DNA of 64,000 nt from Pelagibius sp028280305 (GTDB lineage Bacteria > Pseudomonadota > Alphaproteobacteria > Kiloniellales > Kiloniellaceae): NCBI RefSeq assembly GCF_965233615.1, contig NZ_OZ247495.1, one strand, 5' to 3'. Below are positions 1 to 8,400 of this stretch, piece by piece. The position numbers and the translations under genes are program-made. Below the pieces are notes generated by a model. That model did no database searches, was not told where the DNA came from, and saw only the letters and a list, made by a program, of their open reading frames with translations. How positions within the stretch are numbered: position 1 is the stretch's first letter; each line of letters begins with the position of its first letter.

Positions 1-415
1 AGCTGTGCAGTCTGGCGCCGAACAGGCGGTCGAGCAGCACGTTGCCGTTGTTGCGATGGAGCGGCGTGACATCCGGCACCCGCTCCTCAAGCTGGATATG
101 GCATTCCATGCCGAAGCGCGCGGCCATGGCGGCCGCGGTGCGCACGAAGTTCGATTGGACGGCGCCGGTGATCAGCACCGTATCGGCTCCCGCCGCCAGG
201 GCGGCGCCGAAATAGAACTCGAGCTGGCGCACCTTGTTGCCGCCAAAACCGAGCCCGGTGCAGTCGTCGCGCTTGGCCAGAAGGGAAAGCCCGAGGTCGG
301 CGCCCAGATTGGCAAGCGGCTCCAGCGGCGTCGGCGCATGGGTCACCGCAACCCGCGGGAAACGGGCCAGAGCCTCCTCAAGGTTGTCTTCGGCCGATCT
401 TTTCGCTGCGCTCAT
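1..415 (-). CDS. D-cysteine desulfhydrase / ACC deaminase family protein (3' part missing)
   Basis: The minus-strand frame starts at ATG 415-413 and runs off the left edge, giving about 138 N-terminal residues. It begins with the LARFPRV..APTPLEPL pattern of the fold-type II PLP enzymes that include D-cysteine desulfhydrase (DcyD) and 1-aminocyclopropane-1-carboxylate deaminase. The block FGGNKVRQLEF carries the expected PLP-binding lysine (about residue 61), and SNFVRTAAAMAARFGM fits the following phosphate and substrate loop. Family members eliminate sulfide or ammonia from small D-amino acids. Which substrate applies cannot be decided without the C-terminal half. It is divergent from the isochorismatase-fold gene at 617. 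The family call is solid, the substrate is not. Confidence 0.85.
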   Translation of the reverse strand, partial: MSAAKRSAEDNLEEALARFPRVAVTHAPTPLEPLANLGADLGLSLLAKRDDCTGLGFGGNKVRQLEFYFGAALAAGADTVLITGAVQSNFVRTAAAMAARFGMECHIQLEERVPDVTPLHRNNGNVLLDRLFGARLHS

Positions 416-448
416 GGAAGAGGGTCCTGCTGTGCTGGGCTGCCTGGG

Positions 449-476
449 TTGGGCTGACTCTGTTGGGCTGACTCTG
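449..476. repeat. Two tandem copies of a 14-bp unit
   Basis: TTGGGCTGACTCTG occurs at 449-462 and again without change at 463-476, followed by a partial third unit (CTGGGCTG, 477-484). The DNA lies in the divergent gap between the PLP enzyme gene and the isochorismatase-fold gene. It is one of several short tandem duplications in this window. Confidence 0.9.
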
Positions 477-616
477 CTGGGCTGCGCGGGCGGCGTCCGG
501 CCGGGGATTTCTCGAACATCATTGCAATGCCCCGTCAGGCTATACAACACTATCCGTTCAGCAGATCCGATCACTTTCAGCCAGGCGCCGCAAGCGGTGT
601 CGAGGGAGAGCTTGCC

Positions 617-1261
617 ATGAAACATATCGATGCCCAGCGGAACTGGCCGCTGCATCCCGCCCAAACCGCCGTTCTGGTGGTTGACGTGCAGGGCAGCGAA
701 GTGCAGCCCGAGCTTCAGGCGCGGGAGCCCTACTACGCCCGCAGCGTGAAGGAGGAGATGCTGCCGGCGCTGACCCGCCTTGTCGACGGCGCCCGGGCCG
801 CCGGCTGCGAGATCGTCTATACGGTGATGGAGGCCCTGACCCGGGATGGCCGCGACCGCAGCCTGGATTACAAGCTCTCCGGCATGTTGATTCCCAAAGG
901 CTCGCCGCTGGCCGAAATCCTGCCCGAGGCGCGCTGCCAGGACGACGACATCGTCCTGCCCAAAACCTCCTCCGGCGTCTTCAACTCGACCACCCTGGCC
1001 TATGTGCTGCGCAACATGGGAATCACCAATGTCGTGGTCGCCGGGCTGATGACCGACCAATGCATCGACATGGCGGTCCGCGACGGCGCCGATCTCGGCT
1101 TCTACATGGTCTGCGCCGGGGACGCCTGTACGACACGCAGCCGCGAGCGCCACGACCAGGCGCTGAAAGCCTTCGGCGGCTACTGCCGGGTTCAAACGGT
1201 TAGCGAGGTTCTGGACGACATCACGCAGGCCGGTGCAGAAGGCCGGAAGCGCGCAGGCTGA
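617..1261 (+). CDS. Isochorismatase-family cysteine hydrolase
   Basis: A 214-residue protein with the isochorismatase/nicotinamidase fold. The likely catalytic triad is visible: Asp23 in VLVVDVQGSE, Lys116 in VLPKTSSGVF and Cys149 in MTDQCIDMAV. Family members hydrolyse amides such as nicotinamide, ureidoacrylate or biuret, or the isochorismate vinyl ether. The substrate cannot be read from the sequence. The start at ATG 617 is chosen because GAGGGAGAG lies just upstream; the open frame extends back to 527 but that stretch looks non-coding. The only close neighbour is the divergent DcyD-like gene, so a joint role in small amine or amide breakdown is possible but unproven. A hairpin element at 1361-1421 follows. 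Confidence 0.88.
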   Translation: MKHIDAQRNWPLHPAQTAVLVVDVQGSEVQPELQAREPYYARSVKEEMLPALTRLVDGARAAGCEIVYTVMEALTRDGRDRSLDYKLSGMLIPKGSPLAEILPEARCQDDDIVLPKTSSGVFNSTTLAYVLRNMGITNVVVAGLMTDQCIDMAVRDGADLGFYMVCAGDACTTRSRERHDQALKAFGGYCRVQTVSEVLDDITQAGAEGRKRAG

Positions 1262-1360
1262 AGATCCCCGGGCGTTTCGCGGGAGGCCCTATGGTCCGGC
1301 GTTCGATGAAATGGTGCTGGAGGCACTGGTGTTCGGGGAAATGGCGCGGGGCCGCGCCTT

Positions 1361-1421
1361 AGAGCAGATCCGAGCTTGATGGGACCGCTTGCGCGATCCA
1401 TCAAGCCGGTGAATCTGCTCT
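1361..1421. terminator. AGAGCAGAT-type hairpin element between convergent genes
   Basis: AGAGCAGATCCGAGCTTGAT at 1361-1380 pairs with ATCAAGCCGGTGAATCTGCTCT ending at 1421, leaving a short GC loop. A T-rich stretch follows on the plus strand, so it can act as a terminator for the upstream gene and, by symmetry, for the LuxR-type gene. The same ends recur at 33882-33943 and as a half copy at 28053, so it is also a dispersed repeat. Confidence 0.75.
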
Positions 1422-1442
1422 ATCTTTTAAGTGTCGAGCGGA

Positions 1443-2597
1443 TCAGCGCGAGCCGGGAAGAATGGCCGTCAGTTCGGCGCGGCGGTGAATGCCGAGCTTG
1501 GCGTAGATCCGCTTGCGGTGGGTTTTCACCGTGTTGAGGCTGATGCCCAGGGTCTCGGCCACCTCGCCTTCGTCGCGGCTGTTGACCAGGGTGGTCGCGA
1601 CCCGCCATTCACCGCGGGTCAGGCCGAGCGCTTTGCCCCAGTCGCCGGTGGTTTGGGGCCGCAGGGCATCGGGATCACTGATGGTGACCAGGGCCGTGGC
1701 CATGACTTCGGTCGTCCAGTAACTCTCAAACTCAAAAGGCGTTACCTCCGCCATGTAGGGACGGCCGCCTGAGGTTCTCTCAAAAGCAATGGCGGCGGGC
1801 TCGGATGCCCTGTCCATGGCGTCTTCGCTGATCTGGCGCGCCAGCGCCTCACGCAGCTTTTTCTGCCCCTCGGGCCCGCCGGCGATCAGCCGGTTGTTGC
1901 GCACGGTCAGGCCGTCATCGGCATCACAGATGGCCTCGGCCAGCGCGTTCATGCGGACCACCCGGCCGTTGCGGTCGACCAGAAAAGCCGCCCGGCCGAT
2001 CTGGTTCAGGGCATCGAAAGCGGCATCCATGGTGGCGCCCATCTGGGTGATCTGGCGCTCCACCTTGAGGGCCCTCATGATGTGCGTGGTCAGGGAATCG
2101 AAACGCGCGAGTTCCAGATCGTCCAGCGGCCTTCCCTGCTCACTGCGGTTCAGCATCACCTTGAGCTGAAGCTTGGCATCGAACCGCGACGTGAAACGCG
2201 TGAGATGGAAGCTGTCGGCGCGCTTTGCGAAGTCCTGATAGTACTCGCTGCGGGCAAAGTCTTCCGGATCGCAGACCTCCTGGAGCCGCATGATCGACGG
2301 CGCAAAGGCGATCGGCACCGACAGGCGGAAGGGATCGATGCGATGATAGTAGTTGAAATAGAGATCGGGAAGCTCGTCCAGATCGCTCGACATATGAACC
2401 GCCACGGGCTCCGGCGTAATCTCCGAGGGATCGAGCCGGATCTGCGAGAGCTCGCAGCGTTCCAGCACGATGGCGGCGAAAGAAGCATCGAAAGCCGATG
2501 CAATCGACCGCAGCGCGGACTCCCAGGTTATCTCGCTGGTCGATGCGCGATAGACTTGCTCGACAAGAGCATCAAAGGTTTGACGGTCTATGACCAT
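1443..2597 (-). CDS. LuxR/FixJ-type helix-turn-helix transcriptional regulator
   Basis: A 384-residue regulator. The C-terminal 60 residues form a GerE/LuxR HTH: LTRGEWRVATTLVNSRDEGE is followed by VAETLGISLNTVKTHRKRIYAKLGI. The middle (about 195-300) reads like a PAS domain (AAFLVDRNGRVVRMNALAEA), and the N-terminal 180 residues look like a GAF-type sensory region. There is no CheY-like receiver, so it should respond to a ligand or redox cue and not to a kinase. A TCACCC-N4-GGGTGA palindrome lies 185 bp upstream of its start, and the same palindrome sits in front of the adhesin and protease genes, so it is the best local candidate for the factor that binds it. That link is inference. Confidence 0.88.
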   Translation of the reverse strand: MVIDRQTFDALVEQVYRASTSEITWESALRSIASAFDASFAAIVLERCELSQIRLDPSEITPEPVAVHMSSDLDELPDLYFNYYHRIDPFRLSVPIAFAPSIMRLQEVCDPEDFARSEYYQDFAKRADSFHLTRFTSRFDAKLQLKVMLNRSEQGRPLDDLELARFDSLTTHIMRALKVERQITQMGATMDAAFDALNQIGRAAFLVDRNGRVVRMNALAEAICDADDGLTVRNNRLIAGGPEGQKKLREALARQISEDAMDRASEPAAIAFERTSGGRPYMAEVTPFEFESYWTTEVMATALVTISDPDALRPQTTGDWGKALGLTRGEWRVATTLVNSRDEGEVAETLGISLNTVKTHRKRIYAKLGIHRRAELTAILPGSR

Positions 2598-3288
2598 GGC
2601 CCGGTCTCACGCAAAGCAGGCGACCTGGCAGGCGAAACGAAAGCGCGCCCATGACCAACGGCGCCGGCGAAGGAATCCGTCTTGCGGACCCAAGGCAGCG
2701 AAGCCGAAGTCAGTTTCAAGGCGCGTTCTACCAAACCCTTTTCTCCCCTTAGGCAAGCTAGCTGCGACTGGCGGAAACCAAGTCACCCTGAGGGGTGATT
2801 AACCTCGAACAGTTGCAACCAAACCTAAACAGAAAGGTCGAAGACCTTTATTCAAGCGACCTCTTCGATTTTTTCGGGTGATGCCGGTTAGAGGCTTTTG
2901 AAGACTTGCCCGAGCCACTCCGAGCGATGCCTCTTTTCCGAAAACGTGGTCTCTCGTCTCCCTGCGATGACCTTTTTCGAACGGGCCGAAGGCTCCCCGA
3001 CAGAACGATCGACCTATGGTTATTATAAAATCCAGCGGAAGTTGATTCAATTCAATTTCCACTAAAATAGCTCAAAAACAGCGAAAAATACCCGAATAAA
3101 CCTGTATCTCGTTCTCAATTTAAATATATTTTGCGGCTAATATACCCTATTAGGGCAAAATATCAGACTCCTTCAAAAATCTACTTACAAATTCAATGTA
3201 GGTACCCGGAAAGCCGCATTCAAATTAGGGCAAATTGCCCATCGCCGTACCGCACCCTCTGTCGGCGACTGCGGCGGCCGGTCCGCCG
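2598..3288. other. Long intergenic region with an AT-rich block
   Basis: Nearly 700 bp separate the LuxR-type start from the stop of the DUF1612 gene. It holds the palindrome at 2783-2798 and an AT-rich stretch (about 3060-3235) that contrasts with the GC-rich surroundings. No convincing coding frame is seen; a minus-strand frame at 2799-3062 has no recognisable content. It most likely contains the LuxR gene promoter and leader. Confidence 0.6.
2783..2798. promoter_or_regulatory. 16-bp palindrome TCACCC-N4-GGGTGA (copy 1)
   Basis: TCACCCTGAGGGGTGA is an inverted repeat with a 4-bp centre, upstream of the LuxR-type gene. It matches three further copies at 5279, 5356 and 11201 in spacing and arms. 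It looks like a dimer-binding operator. Confidence 0.6.
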
Positions 3289-4374
3289 CTACACCAGACT
3301 GTAGGCGCGGTTGCGCCCCTTGCCGGTTACTTCCTCCACCACCCCTTCGCGGATCAGTTCTTCAAGCAGCCAGGATGACCCCGGCGAGGTGAGTTCGAGC
3401 CGTTGCACGATGAATCGCGTGGAAATGGCCGGATAGTTCAGAAACAGCCAGGCGAGGCGCGGCAAGCGCGAAGCGGCGCGGCGCTGTGCCAGCAACTGCA
3501 CCAGCCGCCCGCGGCCGCGGTTGAGCGTATGGTGGTTGTCGAGGCCTGCATTTGCGGCCACCTGGACCACCTCGCAGAACCTTTGAATCCAGACCCCGAG
3601 GCTGTCTTCATCGCTCAAGCGGCGCTGTGCTTCACGCAGGCCGATACCCAGACAAACCGTCAACCCCTTTGTCTTGCCCCAATGCCAGAGCAGAACCGAA
3701 GCGAGCACCAGGCCGATCTCGTCATCGTAGTCATCCAGCGGCGCCGTACGCCGCCAGACGCGCAGCGCCACCGCCGCCGCCGGCAGAGGGGGCGTCGATT
3801 GCAACTCCTCCACAACCGCGAGCCAGCGCTCCAGACGCTTGCGTTTTTCCTCCAGCTTGTCATCCCCGTCCGGTGTCGCGTCGGCCTCCGCCTCTTCGCC
3901 GAGACCCTCGTTCGGGTCCTCGTGGAGGCATTCGACCATTCTGGCTTCCAGGGCGAGAATGCCGTCGACGGTCAGGGTCTTCCCCGGCCCCGCCCTGGCG
4001 ATGCGGCGACGCAGGGAAAGCAGCGCCCGGGCCTTGTGCCATGCCGGCGTCGCATCGTTGGGCGCCGTATTGGCATCGACCAAGGCAAGGTCCTGCAGAG
4101 CGACCGTCTGACCCTCCAGTTGCAGCAGAGCCGCCGACTCTTCAAAATCCGCCCGGCATATCCAGGAATGCCGCAAATCACTGGACAGCAACTGCTGCTC
4201 CAGGCGGGCCAGCCGATCCTCCGCAAGACTCCAGGCGCGCGCAAAAACTTCCCAGGGCAGACCGGTCTCAAACTGGGCCGTTGCCCTTTCCTGCTTTCTC
4301 ACCAGCAGTTCCCCGCGCAATTCGCGGCCAAGGCGACTGCCGTTTTTCTTCGGAGGCTGTGGTGTGATCTGCAT
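3289..4374 (-). CDS. DUF1612 / HTH_DUF1612 family protein (RHE_PE00001-like)
   Basis: A 361-residue protein resembling the rhizobial RHE_PE00001 family, with an N-terminal DUF1612 region (LPWEVFARAWSLAEDRLARL onward) and a C-terminal winged HTH (YPAISTRFIVQRLELTSPGS, then LLEELIREGVVEEVTGKGRN). An acidic low-complexity linker lies near the middle. The start at ATG 4374 is preceded by GGAAAGA. The family has no established biochemical role; the HTH suggests DNA binding. It follows the BTLCP protease gene on the same strand after 85 bp, so the two are probably co-transcribed, away from the adhesin. These proteins are often plasmid-borne in rhizobia, so this copy may have been acquired. Confidence 0.72.
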   Translation of the reverse strand: MQITPQPPKKNGSRLGRELRGELLVRKQERATAQFETGLPWEVFARAWSLAEDRLARLEQQLLSSDLRHSWICRADFEESAALLQLEGQTVALQDLALVDANTAPNDATPAWHKARALLSLRRRIARAGPGKTLTVDGILALEARMVECLHEDPNEGLGEEAEADATPDGDDKLEEKRKRLERWLAVVEELQSTPPLPAAAVALRVWRRTAPLDDYDDEIGLVLASVLLWHWGKTKGLTVCLGIGLREAQRRLSDEDSLGVWIQRFCEVVQVAANAGLDNHHTLNRGRGRLVQLLAQRRAASRLPRLAWLFLNYPAISTRFIVQRLELTSPGSSWLLEELIREGVVEEVTGKGRNRAYSLV

Positions 4375-4459
4375 AACTGAATCTTTCCGGGGCAACTGTT
4401 GTACGGACTTCCGACTCTCTGGTTTCAATTCCTCTGGCTTCACTTCCCTTGGATCGGCG

Positions 4460-5053
4460 TCAGGCGTCGATCTTGCGCCACAGTGCGAAAGGGCTGCCGG
4501 GCGCCTCGCGCGCAACCCAGCGGTAGGGCAGCGCGCGCCAGGGCATGACGGGCAGACGGCGATTGTCGAGGGCGTAGACCCCGCGATCGGTATGCGCCAG
4601 AAGCACCGCATGACCCTGCCCGGTTTCGGCATAACAGGTCGCCAGGGTGAGCGCGCCGCGCGGCCAGCCGAAACGCTGTATCAGAAGCTCCAGCTTGCGG
4701 ATGGCGAAATCCTCGCAGTCTCCGGAACGGCCGGCCGGCAGCCAGACGTCCCTGTTCTCGGGCGTAAAGAGAACCTCCTTGTTCACCAGCCGCTGCACAT
4801 AGTCGAGCTCGGCTTCGCGCAGCTTGGTGGAAGCAAGCCGCTGCGGTGACACCTTGCCCGGATGCAGGGCCGGAAAACGCTGCACAAGACGCAGCCAAGC
4901 CGGCGGCGCGTTGACGAACTCCCCGCTGCCGATCGGTGTCGAGAGCGGCAGCGGTTCGGGTAAGGCAACCAGGTTCGCTTGCGACTGCCGCGGTAAGATC
5001 GCGGTCGCCGCGGAGGCCGTCATGGCGGCCAATAAGAGCCTTCTGGTCAGCAT
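4460..5053 (-). CDS. Periplasmic transglutaminase-like cysteine protease (BTLCP, LapG fold)
   Basis: A 197-residue protein of the bacterial transglutaminase-like cysteine proteinase family (Peptidase_C93). The expected triad is visible: Cys113 in GDCEDFAIRK, His148 in QGHAVLLAH and Asp163 in YALDNRRLP. The N-terminus MLTRRLLLAAMTASAATAIL ending in SQA is a signal peptide, placing it in the periplasm. The start at 5053 is set by GGAAGTGGAG just upstream and by the signal peptide; the longer frame to 5209 is unlikely. LapG, the studied member, cleaves giant type I-secreted adhesins near their N-terminus to release them. Here the gene is divergent from a giant RTX protein, so the adhesin is the obvious substrate. 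No LapD-like receptor is adjacent. Confidence 0.85.
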   Translation of the reverse strand: MLTRRLLLAAMTASAATAILPRQSQANLVALPEPLPLSTPIGSGEFVNAPPAWLRLVQRFPALHPGKVSPQRLASTKLREAELDYVQRLVNKEVLFTPENRDVWLPAGRSGDCEDFAIRKLELLIQRFGWPRGALTLATCYAETGQGHAVLLAHTDRGVYALDNRRLPVMPWRALPYRWVAREAPGSPFALWRKIDA

Positions 5054-5278
5054 ACTTTGCTCCACTTCCTTGTTTGCTGGAGGCCGTCCTCTCTCCGGAA
5101 CCGCTCCGCGCCCTGCCCGAATGCATCGGGCCTGCGCGTTCCGTTCCGCCTCCTCCGGCAATCTCTCCGGGACCTCTCTTCTGGCCCAAAGCATCACTTC
5201 GAGACGCAACCTTAGATTTATTCAAAGTTTGCCTCTCATTCCCAAGAACACTCTTACGCAAAGTCAGCACCCCTGCCG

Positions 5279-5294
5279 TCACCCCAAGGGGTGA
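5279..5294. promoter_or_regulatory. 16-bp palindrome TCACCC-N4-GGGTGA (copy 2)
   Basis: TCACCCCAAGGGGTGA is a perfect inverted repeat in the divergent promoter region between the protease gene (start 5053) and the adhesin gene (start 5447). Confidence 0.65.
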
Positions 5295-5355
5295 AGCTAG
5301 AGAATTGTGTTGATTAGTGTTTTCGGACAATCTGATGATTATTAATCAGATAAAT

Positions 5356-5371
5356 TCACCCCTAGGGGTGA
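5356..5371. promoter_or_regulatory. 16-bp palindrome TCACCC-N4-GGGTGA (copy 3)
   Basis: TCACCCCTAGGGGTGA is a perfect palindrome starting 77 bp after copy 2 (about seven helical turns) and ending 75 bp before the adhesin start codon. Paired sites in phase would suit cooperative binding. Confidence 0.65.
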
Positions 5372-5446
5372 TGTCGATACACAACCTTTGCTTTACATCA
5401 GTCGCCAATTGGGGGTCGGCGGTTCAAAAAAAGGGAGCATGGTCAA

Positions 5447-8400
5447 ATGGGGTCGATGGACATTAACGAGCGCTCGGAGAGCGGCTCGACGAATCAGCAT
5501 GCGGACAACACTGCAGTGGAAGGCGCGACGGGGATTTCCCTGCTCGAAGGTCAGGCAGAGGCACCGCTGACGGTCAAACAGCCGGCTGCCGGCGAGACCC
5601 TCGAAGTGCCGGGGGAGGCCGGAGCGGTTTACCTTCTCGACTTCGATCCGGCAGATGCGCGGATAACCGTCGAGGGACAGAATCTCGTCCTGACTTTCGA
5701 TAGCGACGGCGACGGCAGCGCCGATTCACGGATCGTCTTCCTGGAACTCGCCGGCATGGCCGATGGATCGGACGCCCCGGTGTTTCAGATCGCCGGGGTC
5801 GACTACGACATCGCCGGGCTGGTTGAAACGGCGCTGGCCTTCGCGCAGGAACGCGGCGAAGACGCCGGCGAAACGGGCCAGAGCCCGGCAGGGCCGACGC
5901 TGGAAACCGCCGGCGGCGCTAGCCAACCGGCTTTGGGCGGCGGCGCAACGCAGTACCAGGATAACACCGGAAGCACCGACTTCAGCGGGGGCAGCGATGC
6001 CCTGAGCGGCGTTGGCGGATCGTTGGGCGACGACGTCGGCCCGGAGGTCTCTTCGGGCACGGTGCTCTCGGGTCTGCCCGTCGTGTCCGGCGGCCGGACG
6101 GAGATCGTCAGCACACCGGAAAGCAGCGACGGCGGCGGCGGTGACACCGTAGAGATCATCACCGGCGAAGTGGTCGACGGCTACATCGCCAACGCCACGG
6201 TGTTTCGCGATGCCAACGGCAACGGCCAACTGGATGACGGCGAAGTTTCGACGATCACCGACATCAACGGCAACTTCACCCTGGAGGGCGGCAGCGGGCC
6301 GCTGGTGGCTGTCGGCGGCACCGACGTTTCCACCGGCCTGGCCTTCGAAGGCGTGCTGAAGGCCCCGGCCGGCGCCACGGTCATTACACCCCTGACCACA
6401 CTGGTGCAGCAGTTGGTCGAAGACGGCGACCAGACCGCCGAAGAGGCGGAAAGCGCCGTTAAAGCAGCCTTTGATATCGCCGACGACTTCGATCTGTCGA
6501 ATACCGACCCGATCGAAGCGGCCGCAGGTGGCGATACTGCCGCGCTGAATGTCGTGAAAGCCGGCATCCAAGTCGCCAACACCGCGACACAGGTTCAAGC
6601 CGCTCTGGAGGGCGCAGGCGCCACGGACACCGAAGCTGCCTCAGACGCCGCCTTTCAGGCCATCGCCGAACAGGTCGCCGAGCAAGGTGCCGACACCAAT
6701 CTTAGTGACCCAGATCAGATTGCCGGCACCAACGAAACTGTTGGTATTCTGGACAAAGCAGCGAACAATGTGGAGGACGCATCATTCGATGGCGACGACG
6801 TCGCCAATGCGACTTCCGTAATCACCGCCACTAATACGGCGGTCGAAAACATCGAGATTGACGAGGACAGCGATGCAACCGAGGTGCTGACCGACCTGGC
6901 CCAGGTTGCCCAGGTTGCTCAGGAGGAGGCAGCCGACGCCATCGAGAACGCGGTCGAGACCGGTAACGACACCCAGGCAGGAGATGTCGGAAACTTTGGC
7001 GAAGACACCTTCATTTCCGGCGAGGCAGAAGATGCCAACGTCGGCAGCGTCACCGGCTCCGACACGCTGACCGATGGCGACGACGAGTTTGCCGCCGATC
7101 CCGATGCCGAGTCTGGTATCAGCATCGACGGTCTCGGCGGCAACGATCTGCTCACCGGCGGAAACTTCAGCGACGCCATTTCCGGCGGTGCGGGCAACGA
7201 CACCATCAATGGCGGCGGCGGCAATGACGTCCTGCTGGGCGGCCCCGGCGACGACTCGATCAACGGCGGTGACGGCAACGACGACATCGTCGGCGGGCCG
7301 GGCAGCGACACCATCGACGGTGGTGACGGCACGGATACCGTCCGTTACGACGCCGATGTCGGCGGCTTCACCTTCGCCGGTGGCGACGATGGCGCGATCC
7401 TGATCACCGAGACCGCGAGCGGCGACACCGACAGCCTGACGCGTGTGGAGAACATCGCCTTCACCAACAGCAACGTCCTGCTGGTCGGCGAGGAGCAGCC
7501 CTTTGAAACCATCCAGGACGCCATCGACGCGGCCGAGCCGGGTGACACGATCCTGGTGGAGAACGGTGATTATGGCCCGATCACCATCGACAAGTCTCTG
7601 ACGCTGCTGGCGATCGGCGACGACGTGACCATCACCGGCGACGGGGTCAATCAAGGTGCTGCCGTGCGCATCGAAAACGGCGTCGACAACGTGACCCTCG
7701 GCGGCCCGGCCAACGGCTTCGAGATCGAAACCGGCGACGGCGATCTGGCGGCGGTCTATGTCGTCGGCGATAACGAAGGCGTCGTGATCGAAGGCAACGA
7801 TCTTAGTGGCGGCACGGGCCATGCCCTGCTGACCGGCGGTCAGATCGACGGCCTGACGGTGCAAGACAACGAGCTGCAGGCCAACGGGCCGCTGGCCGTG
7901 GCCTACAATAACGGCGAGGCCAGCCTGGGCGCCGACAAGGCATCCAGCGACGTCCGTTTCATCGACAACACGCTTACCGGCGGTGCCAATGCCGGCCTGC
8001 TGTTAGGCGTCGAGGCGGACGACGCGGTCATCACCGGCAACACCTTTTCCGGCGAGTCCGACTTCGCCAACCTGGAAATCTTCGGAGCGAACGCCGTAAT
8101 CACCGGTAACGATTTTCAAACGGCAGGCCTCGTGCCGGCGATTCGCGACAGCAACGACAACTATGACGATGCCGACCTGATCGCCGACAACGACTTCAGC
8201 GGCGGCGGAGTACCTGTGCTGAGCCCCGGCACTGCCATTGCCATCAACGCCAATGAGCTGACAGGCGTTACGGAGCTGGATGTCTCCGGGCTCAGTGCCG
8301 CCGCCGTGACGTTTACGAGCCTGGGCGAGCTGACACAGATCACGACCTCCAGCGGGCAGAGTCTGGAGCTAGACGGCAGCCAGATCGACGGCATCTCTGA

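Noticed and set aside
2799..3062. An 87-residue minus frame in the long gap after the DUF1612 gene
   Set aside because: No RBS or family pattern, and it starts in AT-rich likely regulatory DNA.
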